Of a stretch of DNA of 26,308 bases, positions 1 to 7,657 are shown one piece after another. The stretch lies in NCBI GenBank assembly GCA_050331475.1, contig JBHJGU010000060.1, forward strand, positions 1-26,308, read 5' to 3'. Each line of letters starts with the position of its first letter. Position 1 is the first letter of the stretch. The notes beneath the pieces are model-generated. The model did no database searches. It was not told the origin of the DNA and worked only from the letters and a program-made list of their open reading frames with translations. The position numbers were made by a program, and so were the translations under genes. The stretch is from JBHJGU01 sp050331475 (GTDB lineage Bacteria > Pseudomonadota > Alphaproteobacteria > Caulobacterales > Maricaulaceae).

Positions 1-1195
1 CGTCATAGACCCGCAATTTCGCAATCGGTGTTGAATTTTCGTGCGGTTTCAGCCGGGTCAATACCGAAAACCGCGCAAGCATATTCAAGGTTTCCGGGGC
101 ACACGGCGCCTTGTTCAGCGCGGAATTATTCAACAACTTCGAATAAATCTTCGCCTCTTCGGTCGCTCGCAGGCAATAAGGCACCTTGATCACGCAAATG
201 CGGTCCAAAAACGCTTCATTGTTTTTATTGTTGCGGAATTGGCGCCATTCCGCCTCGTTAGAGTGCGCGAGCACCACACCGGAAAACGGAATCGGGCCGG
301 CGGCTTCGGTGCCGACATAATTGCCTTCCTGGGTGGCGGTCAGAAGGGGATGGAGCACTTTTATCGGCGCTTTGAACATCTCCACGAATTCCAGAAGGCC
401 TTGGTTGGCATTGCAGAGCCCGCCGGAGAACGCATAGGCGTCCGGATCGTCCTGGGAGAAGTGTTCGAGCTGGCGAATGTCGACCTTGCCCACGAGCGAG
501 GAGATGTCTTGGTTGTTTTCGTCCCCCGGCTCGGTCTTCGCCACGCCGATTTGGCGCAATTTCGACGGATAAAGCCGGGCGACCTCGAACCGAGTGAGAT
601 CCCCGTCAAACTCGTCGAGCCGTTTGATCGCCCACGGGCTCATACACGCGGGCAGCCGACGCGGATCGATGTCGTACTTATCCATCAACAAGGTGGCGAG
701 CCGTTCGGAGCGGAACAGGCCCAACGGGCTTTCATAAACCGGGCTGATCTCATCCCCCGCTTTGAGGACGTAGATCGGATGGGTCTCCATGAGGGATTTC
801 AGCTTTTCAGCAAGCGAGGATTTACCGCCGCCCACCGGACCGAGCAGATAGAGGATCTGCCGGCTTTCCTCCAAGCCCTGAGCCGCGTGTTTGAAATACC
901 CCACAATCCGTTCGATCACGTCTTCCATGCCGTAGAAGTCGGCGAAGACCGGATAACGCCGGATCGTCCGATTGAAGAAGATCCGCGACAGCCGTGGGTC
1001 TTGGCTGGTGTCGTAAAACTCGGGCTCGCCGATCGCCGCGACCATGCGCTCCGCGGGGGTCGCCGTCATCAGCGGCGCCTCTCGGGCGGCGAGCAAATAG
1101 TCCCGGAGACTCATGGTCTCCAGCTTCACCCGGCCATAGTCTTGGGCGAAGGCTTCAAATAAATCGGCGTCGTTGCGCTCTTCGTTCATCGACAT
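1..1195 (-). CDS. prkA: PrkA/YeaG-type serine protein kinase, 5' part (partial)
   Basis: PrkA is a cytoplasmic serine/threonine protein kinase that joins an AAA-like ATPase module to a kinase module; in many proteobacteria it accompanies yeaH and spoVR and is linked to starvation and stationary-phase physiology. Reading the minus strand gives an open frame of about 398 codons that leaves the window at base 1; the family is roughly 640 residues, so the C-terminal third is outside. Residues near 110-130 contain a clear Walker A loop, LLGPVGGGKSSLAEK, typical of PrkA. The frame begins with two in-phase ATGs at 1195 and 1189; an AGAGG lies 3 nt before the first and 9 nt before the second, so 1189 may be the true start. 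It is preceded by the minus-strand glycosyltransferase gene with a 265-bp gap, so it probably has its own promoter. Identification is firm; only the end is unknown. Confidence 0.93.
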   Translation of the reverse strand, partial: MSMNEERNDADLFEAFAQDYGRVKLETMSLRDYLLAAREAPLMTATPAERMVAAIGEPEFYDTSQDPRLSRIFFNRTIRRYPVFADFYGMEDVIERIVGYFKHAAQGLEESRQILYLLGPVGGGKSSLAEKLKSLMETHPIYVLKAGDEISPVYESPLGLFRSERLATLLMDKYDIDPRRLPACMSPWAIKRLDEFDGDLTRFEVARLYPSKLRQIGVAKTEPGDENNQDISSLVGKVDIRQLEHFSQDDPDAYAFSGGLCNANQGLLEFVEMFKAPIKVLHPLLTATQEGNYVGTEAAGPIPFSGVVLAHSNEAEWRQFRNNKNNEAFLDRICVIKVPYCLRATEEAKIYSKLLNNSALNKAPCAPETLNMLARFSVLTRLKPHENSTPIAKLRVYD

Positions 1196-1334
1196 ACACC
1201 TCTGTTGTGCACGCGCCTGCGCGTGGGCGCCGTAGGGCGAAGCGACCGGAAACAGGATGCGGCCGGACGGCGAGGCGTGGGTGTCGCCGGGGCCGAGGTC
1301 GTCGCTTCACGTTCATTACGACGCGGGATTAAGG

Positions 1335-1350
1335 TTAACGCTCAGCTAAC
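1335..1350. promoter_or_regulatory. Possible CtrA box upstream of prkA
   Basis: The sequence reads TTAA, seven bases, then CTAAC, one base off the alphaproteobacterial CtrA consensus TTAA-N7-TTAA. It sits about 140-155 bp upstream of the prkA start in a gene-free gap. It also forms part of an inverted repeat (GGTTA at 1333-1337, TAACC at 1347-1351). A single near-match of this length can arise by chance, so this is only a candidate. Confidence 0.25.
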
Positions 1351-1460
1351 CGCTCGAAAAGATGGACCGGCAATAGGGCGAAGTCAGGGTCAGGGCCGAA
1401 ATTCCCACCAATAGGCGGTCGATGTCCGGTTTTGTGCCTACAATCCGCTCACGGCGCAGT

Positions 1461-2975
1461 TTAGGCCGCTTTCGGACCGGTTTGGGGGCCGGCGGACGCC
1501 GCACGGTGCGGCGTTTTGGCCCAAAAAAACGGACGCCGCGCTAAATCGATCACCGCCAGGGCGCACGCCCAACCCTGCAAAACCCAATAAATTGGCGTCA
1601 ACAGCACGTGAGGCGCGAGCGCGCCGAACCCGTTGCGCAACGCCACAATCACCCCGGCGCCCAGCGCGGCGGCGTATCCCGCCGCCCCCATCGCCACCGC
1701 CCAGTTCGGCGGATCGGGCGGGCTCGCGCCGCCTAGCCGCACGCAAAGCCAAACCAGCCCCGCGCTCAGAACGGCCGCATGAAGGGGACCGGCGAGGACC
1801 GGGCCAAACACGCTCAGCGCCAGCGCGAGTGGACCTGCGAGCCCGCGCTGCTGGCGCAAAGGGCCCAAGCTCCGGGTTTGGACCGCAAAGGTTTGGATGA
1901 ACCCCTTGAGCCACCGGGTGCGCTGTTTCAGCCAGAGGTCGAGGGTCGGCGCCGCCTCCTCCCACGTCGCCGGCGCGATTACGTCCGCGCGCCAACCCGC
2001 CGCCGCCAGACGAAAGCCCAAATCGGCATCCTCGGTGACGTTGTAGGGATCCCAACCGCCAACGCCGCGCAAGACGTCGGTGCGAAAATGGTTCGACGTA
2101 CCGCCTAATGGGAACGGCCAGCCCCAACGGGCGAATAAGGGTAAAAGTCCCAAAAACTGAACGGCGTATTCCAACGCGAATTGCCGGGTGAGCCAGGTTT
2201 CCTCGCTATTGTGGTAGAGCAAGGGCGCTTGCAGCACGCCAAGGGTTGGCGCGCCGCGTTCAAAGGCGTCCACCGCGGCCAAGAGCTGATCCGGATGGGG
2301 GCGATCCTCGGCGTCGTAAATCGTCGTGTATCGGCCACGCGCAAATTGCAGCGCGTAATTGCAGGCGCGCGGTTTGGTTCGTGGCCCGATCAATGGGCAA
2401 GCGAGGACGCGGATCTGCGGATCACGCGCATAGGCGCGCGCGGCGAACAAGGTGGCGGCGTCGTCCTCGTCGATGGCGAGAATGATGTCCAAGCGGTGCG
2501 CGGGATAACGCAGACGCTTCAGCGCTTGAACGAGCCCCGCGAGCATGTGCGCCTCATCTTTCAACGGCGCGATCACCGTATAGACCGGCGCGTCGCGACG
2601 GGGAGCAAGGGCGCGCGGAGGCCGCGAAGGGCTGACCGCCGCCGTTAATCGCAAACCCGAACCGACCAGGGCCATCGCGCCGAGCGCGGCGAAAACCATC
2701 GTCGCTGTGGTTTGTGGCGCATACGCCAACGCGCCGGCGCAAAACACGCCCACGGCCCACAAGGCGCGCGATTGCTCCCCGCTCAATCCGAACCGCGCAG
2801 AAATCTCCGGACGTTCGGTCGCCAGCGCATGGGCGGCGCGCCAGCCCAATCGCGCCCGCGCCCACGCGTCTGGCGCGATGGGCAAGGGCTTGGGACGCAC
2901 GCCCGGCGGTCGAGCCCGCGCCCGTTGCGCCGCGCGTCGCCGCAGCGTCGGTAATGTCGCCGAACTCGCCCCCAA
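1461..2975 (-). CDS. Membrane glycosyltransferase, family GT2 (processive type)
   Basis: A 504-residue inner-membrane glycosyltransferase of the cellulose-synthase-like GT2 group. Two hydrophobic helices lie at about residues 73-110, then a cytoplasmic GT-A domain: VYTVIAPLKDE near 131-141, a first acidic cluster IDEDD at 168-172, DAED at 221-224, TED at 314-316 and QRTRW at 351-355. The last is the Q-x-x-R-W motif of processive enzymes. Several membrane helices follow (about 383-475). The enzyme would transfer a sugar from a nucleotide-sugar to a growing surface or secreted glycan; the product cannot be read from sequence. The long frame begins with TTG at 2975 just after an in-frame stop; a GTG at 2900 is a possible later start and neither has a strong ribosome site. 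No partner genes such as a PilZ protein are adjacent. Family is sure, substrate unknown. Confidence 0.88.
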   Translation of the reverse strand: MGASSATLPTLRRRAAQRARARPPGVRPKPLPIAPDAWARARLGWRAAHALATERPEISARFGLSGEQSRALWAVGVFCAGALAYAPQTTATMVFAALGAMALVGSGLRLTAAVSPSRPPRALAPRRDAPVYTVIAPLKDEAHMLAGLVQALKRLRYPAHRLDIILAIDEDDAATLFAARAYARDPQIRVLACPLIGPRTKPRACNYALQFARGRYTTIYDAEDRPHPDQLLAAVDAFERGAPTLGVLQAPLLYHNSEETWLTRQFALEYAVQFLGLLPLFARWGWPFPLGGTSNHFRTDVLRGVGGWDPYNVTEDADLGFRLAAAGWRADVIAPATWEEAAPTLDLWLKQRTRWLKGFIQTFAVQTRSLGPLRQQRGLAGPLALALSVFGPVLAGPLHAAVLSAGLVWLCVRLGGASPPDPPNWAVAMGAAGYAAALGAGVIVALRNGFGALAPHVLLTPIYWVLQGWACALAVIDLARRPFFWAKTPHRAASAGPQTGPKAA

Positions 2976-3169
2976 CGCCCGCGCCCTTCACCTGCAATGG
3001 AAACGCCCGCGCGCCTCACCCTCGAAGGGCGCAACGAGCCGGCTCAGCTTATTCGGGAAGCGGGGGATGATCTTGCGGCGGGAAGTCGCAAAACGCCATT
3101 TTACTATCGGAAAAACAGTGTTCTTAGAATTTACGCTCGCCCAAGACGAAAAGAATAGTCAATTACACG

Positions 3170-3595
3170 CTAATTATCGTTAGGATACACGTCCGCCATC
3201 CGATCGAAGCCGGCGCGGACGAGCGCGCGCAAAACCTCCAAATCGATATCCGCAAGCTTGTTCATATAGAGACACGCGCGACCGCGCTTATGCTTACCCA
3301 GTTTCGCAAGCAAGGCGGAATGGTCGTCATAGCCGGGGAGGATATAGACCGTCAGCGCGGACTTGCGTGGTGCGAAGCCGGTGCGGAAGTAAACGCCGGA
3401 GCGCCCGCTGGCGTACCGGTAGGCGTATTGGCCATAACCCACGATCGAGCCGCCCCACAGCGTCGGCGTCAGCCCGGTGACGTCGCTGATCAGGTCATGC
3501 AGCGTCCAGGCGTCTTGGCGACGGCGCTCAGGCACTACCGCGTCAAGCAGCGCGGAGACGGACGGGTGGCCGGTTTGGGTCAAGGCCTCGGTCAT
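3170..3595 (-). CDS. DUF1801 domain protein
   Basis: A 141-residue soluble protein matching the DUF1801 (YdhG-like) family: a short alpha/beta domain with a central segment around TLWGGSIVGYGQYAYRY and a later segment YILPGYDDHSALLAKLGKHKRG, then a C-terminal helix. Biochemical function of this family is not established. The ATG at 3595 is chosen because it opens only 8 nt after the stop of the sixA-like gene and gives the usual family length; the frame extends further upstream but only inside that gene. Close spacing in the same direction indicates co-transcription with the phosphatase gene. There is no signal peptide or membrane segment, so a cytoplasmic protein is expected. Confidence 0.8.
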   Translation of the reverse strand: MTEALTQTGHPSVSALLDAVVPERRRQDAWTLHDLISDVTGLTPTLWGGSIVGYGQYAYRYASGRSGVYFRTGFAPRKSALTVYILPGYDDHSALLAKLGKHKRGRACLYMNKLADIDLEVLRALVRAGFDRMADVYPNDN

Positions 3596-3603
3596 GACCA
3601 AGT

Positions 3604-4107
3604 TTAAGGGCGTGGAAAGACACGGATCAAGCGCGCATCGGCCAGCGTGGAACCGCTGAGCGCAAAGCCTGCCGCGCAACAGGTTGGAAAGCCGCCCCAA
3701 AGCTCCGCCCGCGCGGCCGGGTCTGATCCTGAGTGACGCGCCAAGCCCTCCGCCAGCTGGGCAAGCCCGGGATTATGGCCGATCACCCAAACACAGGACG
3801 CTGTTTCAAGGGCGTCCAGGACCGCAAGACCGAAAGTCTCCGGCGCGGCGAGGTAGAGGTCGGGGCGCACCTTTACGCGCGCTGGAGCGAGTTCAGGCGC
3901 GGCCGCGCACCCCGCGCTCCAGGTTTGTCGGGTCCGCTGAGCGTTGGAGACGGCGACCGCATCCGGCGTCCACCCGGCCGCGACGAGGCGACGCGCCTGT
4001 TCGGCGGCGTCTAACACGCCCCGCTCTGACAAAGCGCGCTCGGCGTCCGAGGCTGCGTCGGACTGCGCTTTTGCGTGTCGCCAAAGAAGGAAACGGGTCT
4101 CAGTCAT
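3604..4107 (-). CDS. sixA: SixA-like phosphohistidine phosphatase
   Basis: A 167-residue histidine phosphatase (phosphoglycerate-mutase fold) of the SixA branch, which removes phosphate from phosphohistidine in phosphorelay proteins. The catalytic RHG-type motif appears as RHAKAQ at residues 10-15 with nucleophile His11; the second conserved histidine is in VIGHNPGLAQLAEGL near residue 107. Compact length without an insertion is typical of SixA rather than larger phosphatases. It is the first gene of a two-gene minus-strand unit with the DUF1801 gene. The start at 4107 is divergent from the peroxiredoxin gene with an 80-bp gap. The actual phosphoprotein target is not shown by the context. Assignment to the fold is strong; the sixA name is by similarity of motif and size. 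Confidence 0.85.
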   Translation of the reverse strand: MTETRFLLWRHAKAQSDAASDAERALSERGVLDAAEQARRLVAAGWTPDAVAVSNAQRTRQTWSAGCAAAPELAPARVKVRPDLYLAAPETFGLAVLDALETASCVWVIGHNPGLAQLAEGLARHSGSDPAARAELWGGFPTCCAAGFALSGSTLADARLIRVFPRP

Positions 4108-4144
4108 ACAACGATGTGATATCAGGGTTCGCGGGGCGCGGCCC

Positions 4145-4150
4145 TATAAT
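4145..4150 (+). promoter_or_regulatory. Candidate -10 box for the peroxiredoxin gene
   Basis: A perfect TATAAT lies 38 bp before the peroxiredoxin ATG in the short divergent gap with sixA. No good -35 hexamer is found 16-18 bp upstream (the bases there read TCAGGG/CAGGGT), so an activator such as a peroxide sensor might be required; that part is inference. Confidence 0.35.
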
Positions 4151-4187
4151 CTTTCCAGGTTTACCTTTGGGACATGGAGAGACGCGC

Positions 4188-4823
4188 ATGGCGTTATTGC
4201 TTGGAGACACCGCGCCGAATTTCGACGCTCAGACCACTCAAGGCCCCATCAATTTCCATGACTGGATCGGCGAGGGTTGGGCGGTGTTTTTTTCGCACCC
4301 GGCGGATTTCACCCCGGTTTGCACCACCGAACTCGGCTTCACGGCGAAATTGAAGGACGCGTTTGACGCGCGCGGGGTCAAAGCAATCGCGATTTCCGTG
4401 GACGATCTGGAGAGCCATCAGGGTTGGCTTGGCGACATCGAAGAAACCCAGAACGTCAAAATGAATTTCCCGATCATCGCCGACCCGGACCAAACAATCT
4501 CCAACCTCTACGGCATGATCCACCCCAACGCGAACGCCAAGCTAACCGTTCGCGCGGTTTATATTGTCGATCCGAACAAGAAGGTCCGGGCGAGCATCAC
4601 CTATCCGCCGTCCACAGGGCGAAATTTCAATGAAATCCTGCGCGTGATCGACAGCCTGCAACTCACCGACGGCTATAAGGTCGCCACGCCGGTGAATTGG
4701 CGGGACGGCGAGGACGTCATCATCGTACCCGCGCTCAGCGACGAAGACGCGGACAAGCTGTTCCCCAAGGGCTACACCAAAGTGAAGCCGTACCTGCGCA
4801 CCACGCCCCAGCCGAATAAGTGA
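4188..4823 (+). CDS. 1-Cys peroxiredoxin (Prx6 family)
   Basis: A 211-residue cytosolic thiol peroxidase that reduces hydrogen peroxide and organic hydroperoxides. The peroxidatic motif is FFSHPADFTPVCTTELG with Cys45; no other cysteine occurs in the protein, as expected of a 1-Cys enzyme that needs an external thiol to be regenerated. The Prx6-type C-terminal arm is present (PVNWRDGEDVIIVPALSDED, ending near KPYLR), separating it from AhpC or BCP. The frame is open much further upstream, but the ATG at 4188 has a GGAGAG sequence 6 nt before it and begins exactly where the family begins. It is followed after 37 nt by a strong hairpin and then by lysS in the same direction. Confident call. Confidence 0.93.
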   Translation: MALLLGDTAPNFDAQTTQGPINFHDWIGEGWAVFFSHPADFTPVCTTELGFTAKLKDAFDARGVKAIAISVDDLESHQGWLGDIEETQNVKMNFPIIADPDQTISNLYGMIHPNANAKLTVRAVYIVDPNKKVRASITYPPSTGRNFNEILRVIDSLQLTDGYKVATPVNWRDGEDVIIVPALSDEDADKLFPKGYTKVKPYLRTTPQPNK

Positions 4824-4860
4824 CCCGCGGCAAGCCGGGCCCGCGAGATTGACGGCGCCC

Positions 4861-4892
4861 AGCGAGGGGGTTAGCGGAAGCTCCCCCTCGCT
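4861..4892 (+). other. Strong hairpin between the peroxiredoxin gene and lysS
   Basis: A perfect 10-bp inverted repeat, AGCGAGGGGG (4861-4870) and CCCCCTCGCT (4883-4892), encloses a small inner hairpin AGC-GGAA-GCT with a GNRA tetraloop. It lies 37 nt after the peroxiredoxin stop and ends 14 nt before the lysS ATG. No T-run follows, so it is not a standard intrinsic terminator on the plus strand. It could stabilise the upstream 3' end or modulate lysS expression. Confidence 0.6.
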
Positions 4893-4906
4893 TGGACGCC
4901 CGCGTT

Positions 4907-6517
4907 ATGACCGACCCTCAATCGCTTTCCGCCCTGGCCGCCGACGCCAAAGCCTGGCCGTTTGAGCTCGCGCGCCAAGTTCAAGCGCGGGTCGAAAAGC
5001 ACGGGATGACCGGCGGAGCGGTGATTTTCGAAACCGGTTACGGCCCCTCGGGCCTGCCGCATTTGGGCACGTTCGGCGAGGTCGTACGCACGACCATGGT
5101 GCGCAACGCGTTTCGCGTTCTGACCGAGGACCGGTACCCCACGAAACTCATTTGCGTGTCCGACGACATGGACGGCATGCGCAAGGTGCCGCCGACAGTT
5201 CCGAACCCGGACACGCTTGCGGACTATCTGCAAAAACCGCTCACCGCCGTGCCCGATCCGTTTGGCGAGCATGAGAGCAATGGCGCGCACATGAATGCGC
5301 GCTTGCGCGCCTTCCTTGACGGTTTCGGGTTCGACTATGAGTTCGCCTCCGCCACGGATCTTTACCGAACCGGGCGATACGATGCGATGCTGCTCAAAGC
5401 GTTGGAGAAATTCGACGCGATTATGGATCTGATGCTGCCCACGCTGGGGGCTGAGCGACGCGCCACGTATTCGCCGTTTCTGCCCATCAGTCCCAGCACG
5501 GGCCGGGTGCTCTACGTGCCCATGATCGCCACGGACCCCGACGCCGGCACGATCACCTACCAAGACGAGGACGGAACGCAGGTCACCACGCCGGTAACCG
5601 GAGGCCATGTCAAACTGCAATGGAAGCCAGATTTCGGTATGCGCTGGGCGGCCTTGGGCGTTGATTTTGAGATGTTTGGGAAAGACCACCAGGACAACGC
5701 CAAGATTTATTCCCGTATTTGCCGGATTCTCGGAGCCGAACCGCCGATCCAATACGTCTATGAACTGTTCTTAGACGAAAAAGGCGAAAAAATATCGAAG
5801 TCGAAAGGCAATGGTATTTCGGTGGAGCAATGGTTGACCTATGCGCCGCCGGAGTCGCTAGCTCTGTTTCAATACCAAAAACCCCGAGTGGCGAAACGGC
5901 TCTATTTCGACGTGATCCCAAAGACTGTGGACGAGTACCTGGCCCACACCGCCAGCTTCGAAAACCAACCCCCGGACAAACGGTTGGAAAACCCAGCTTG
6001 GCATATCCATGCGGGTGATCCGCCGCAGCTCAATGCGTCGATTAGTTTTGCGCTAATGCTGAACCTCGCCAGCGCGGCGAGCGCCCATGACACCGATGTG
6101 CTGTGGGGCTTTATCGGCCGATATGTTGAGGGCGCGAGCCCGGCCACCCACCCCATACTTGACCGATTGGCGGGCTATGCGGTGACGTATTTCCAAGACT
6201 TTGTCGCCCCGAATAAAACCTATCGACGCGCCGAACCCCATGAGGCCGGCGCGCTGAAGGCTTTGGGTGACCAGTTGACCGAGCTTGAGCCAGACGCCCG
6301 CGACGCTGAAGCGATCCAACAAATCGTTCTGGATGTGGGCAAGGCGCACGGTTTTGATCCCCTCCGCACGTGGTTCCAAGCGCTTTACCAAATTCTTCTC
6401 GGGCAGGATCAGGGCCCGCGATTTGGCTCCTTTGTTGCGATTTACGGCCCCCGGGAGACAGCCGCGCTGATCGAGCAAGCGCTCTGCGGCGCTTTGGTCA
6501 CTGGCTCGACCAAATAA
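4907..6517 (+). CDS. lysS: Lysyl-tRNA synthetase, class I
   Basis: A 536-residue enzyme that charges tRNA-Lys with lysine. It is the class I (archaeal-type) form used by many alphaproteobacteria instead of the class II enzyme. The HIGH-equivalent is PHLGTFGEV (HLGT at residues 52-55) and the KMSKS-equivalent is KISKSKGNG (KISKS at 295-299); between them lies the Rossmann catalytic domain with GKDHQDNAKIYSRI, and after it an alpha-helical anticodon-binding region. The ATG at 4907 is preferred; an in-frame TTG at 4892 sits on the last base of the upstream hairpin. The 3' end runs 20 bp into the converging S24 regulator gene. No class II lysS is seen in this window. Very secure call; the symbol is the one commonly used for either class. 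Confidence 0.96.
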   Translation: MTDPQSLSALAADAKAWPFELARQVQARVEKHGMTGGAVIFETGYGPSGLPHLGTFGEVVRTTMVRNAFRVLTEDRYPTKLICVSDDMDGMRKVPPTVPNPDTLADYLQKPLTAVPDPFGEHESNGAHMNARLRAFLDGFGFDYEFASATDLYRTGRYDAMLLKALEKFDAIMDLMLPTLGAERRATYSPFLPISPSTGRVLYVPMIATDPDAGTITYQDEDGTQVTTPVTGGHVKLQWKPDFGMRWAALGVDFEMFGKDHQDNAKIYSRICRILGAEPPIQYVYELFLDEKGEKISKSKGNGISVEQWLTYAPPESLALFQYQKPRVAKRLYFDVIPKTVDEYLAHTASFENQPPDKRLENPAWHIHAGDPPQLNASISFALMLNLASAASAHDTDVLWGFIGRYVEGASPATHPILDRLAGYAVTYFQDFVAPNKTYRRAEPHEAGALKALGDQLTELEPDARDAEAIQQIVLDVGKAHGFDPLRTWFQALYQILLGQDQGPRFGSFVAIYGPRETAALIEQALCGALVTGSTK

Positions 6518-7133
6518 TGCGCGAAATCCAGAGCAAGGCGTCGCGCTCGAAAACCCGATCGGGGTAGTCGGGATTGAGCGAGCGAAGTTCGACGCGGTTT
6601 TGCGTCAACCGCGCGAGTTCGTTCGCCATCACCTCGCCGGGCCGGGTTTTGACCACGACGCGATCGCCTCGGCGCACCGGCTCGTTCGGCGCAACGATCA
6701 ACCGGTCGCCATCACGATAGACCGGCTCCATGGCCCGGCCGGAAACTTCCAAGGCGAAGGTTTCCTCGCCCAGACGGTCTGGAAACCCGATAGCGTCCCA
6801 ATGCTCGCCGGTCGGCCGGCCCGTTTCGTCGAACGCGCCGGGGTCGCCCGCATCAGGCCATCCCAAAAGCGGCACCAGATAAGTCGGCCGCCCCTCGCCC
6901 GAGTGCTCCGTAAGCGCGGCGAAGGCGTCGAACGGTTCTCCCACCGCGGCGAGCGCCTTGGCCAAGCTCTCCGTGGACGGCCACCGTAATTTCCCCTCCC
7001 CCAAGCCGCCGCGTTTCGAGCGGTTGAACGTGGTGGGATCCAATCCCGCCTGGCGGGCCAGAGCGGAGGGCGTCAAGCCGTGGCGATCCGCGAGCGCGTC
7101 GATCGCGCGCCAAATTCCGCTATGGGTGAGCAT
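6498..7133 (-). CDS. HTH regulator with S24 (LexA/CI-type) domain, apparently catalytically dead
   Basis: A 211-residue putative DNA-binding repressor. Residues about 5-65 form an XRE-like helix-turn-helix (HGLTPSALARQAGLDPTTFNRS); residues about 85-211 form an S24 peptidase-like domain. The catalytic serine position reads VSGRAMEPVYRDGD, so the usual S of the S-M-E/x motif is Ala134, and the catalytic lysine position reads GEVMANELA, so it is Asn171. The 134-171 spacing of 37 equals Ser119-Lys156 in E. coli LexA, which supports the alignment. A cleavage-like Ala95-Gly96 remains (WPDAGDPG). The ATG at 7133 has AGGAG 10 nt upstream; a further upstream ATG at 7154 lies in that leader. It converges on lysS with a 20-bp overlap. 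Role and target are unknown; it may act as a non-cleavable repressor. Confidence 0.88.
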   Translation of the reverse strand: MLTHSGIWRAIDALADRHGLTPSALARQAGLDPTTFNRSKRGGLGEGKLRWPSTESLAKALAAVGEPFDAFAALTEHSGEGRPTYLVPLLGWPDAGDPGAFDETGRPTGEHWDAIGFPDRLGEETFALEVSGRAMEPVYRDGDRLIVAPNEPVRRGDRVVVKTRPGEVMANELARLTQNRVELRSLNPDYPDRVFERDALLWISRIIWSSQ

Positions 7134-7164
7134 CGACCCGCCTCTCCTGTGCACATAGTCCTAA

Positions 7165-7207
7165 TTTGATCAAAAATTCGGACATTAGACGGATCAATCG
7201 GAATTTT
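7165..7207. promoter_or_regulatory. Operator-like repeats between the S24 regulator and DUF952 genes
   Basis: The AT-rich divergent gap holds a perfect 10-bp palindrome TTTGATCAAA (7165-7174) and an inverted pair AAAATTC (7173-7179) / GAATTTT (7201-7207). These lie 32-74 bp upstream of the regulator start and 78-120 bp upstream of the DUF952 start, a normal place for an autoregulatory operator. No promoter hexamers are clear enough to call. Confidence 0.35.
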
Positions 7208-7285
7208 CACCTAAGTAAAATCAAGCTGGTGGCGTCTTTTCACCAGCGGCGATAGTTTCGCGGGGCGAGTTCGGGGGAGGTGCGC

Positions 7286-7657
7286 GTGAGCGCAGAGATT
7301 TATCGCATTGCGCCGCGCGCGGCGTGGGCGGAGGCGAAGGCCATAGGGCGGTATTCCGGCGCGCCCCACGACCGCGCCGACGGGTTCATTCATTTTTCGT
7401 ATGCGGACCAGGTCCTGGCGACCGCGCAGAAGCATTACGCCGATCAAAGGGATTTGGTGATCGTCGCGGTTCGGGCCGCGGACTTGGGAGATGCGCTGAA
7501 GGCGGAGCCCTCGCGGGGGGGCGCGTTGTTCCCCCACCTCTACGCCGCCCTGCCCACAGCCGCGGCCACTCGGGTCGCGGCCCTGCCCGACGCGCCCGAA
7601 GACCGCGCTCAAGCGCTGACGGCTTTTCTGGCTCAAGCCGCGCCTGCGAAACCGTGA
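7286..7657 (+). CDS. DUF952 family protein
   Basis: A 123-residue small soluble protein of the DUF952 family. Typical features are the opening IYRIAPRAAWAEAKAIGRY, the HDRADGFIHFSYADQV segment (residues about 28-44), in which DGFIHFS is the family signature, and the later GGALFPHLYAALP. The family is structurally related to ADP-ribosyl-transfer folds but has no settled function. The GTG at 7286 is chosen because GGAGG ends 5 nt before it; another in-frame GTG at 7280 overlaps that site. Its stop codon overlaps the likely GTG start of pyrD (GTGA), so the two genes are translationally coupled in one operon, an arrangement that does not by itself reveal function. Confidence 0.85.
   Translation: MSAEIYRIAPRAAWAEAKAIGRYSGAPHDRADGFIHFSYADQVLATAQKHYADQRDLVIVAVRAADLGDALKAEPSRGGALFPHLYAALPTAAATRVAALPDAPEDRAQALTAFLAQAAPAKP

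Noticed and set aside
41..1162. A 373-codon plus-strand open frame.
   Set aside because: It is antisense to prkA, whose minus-strand frame encodes a recognised protein with Walker A motif; the plus frame matches nothing.
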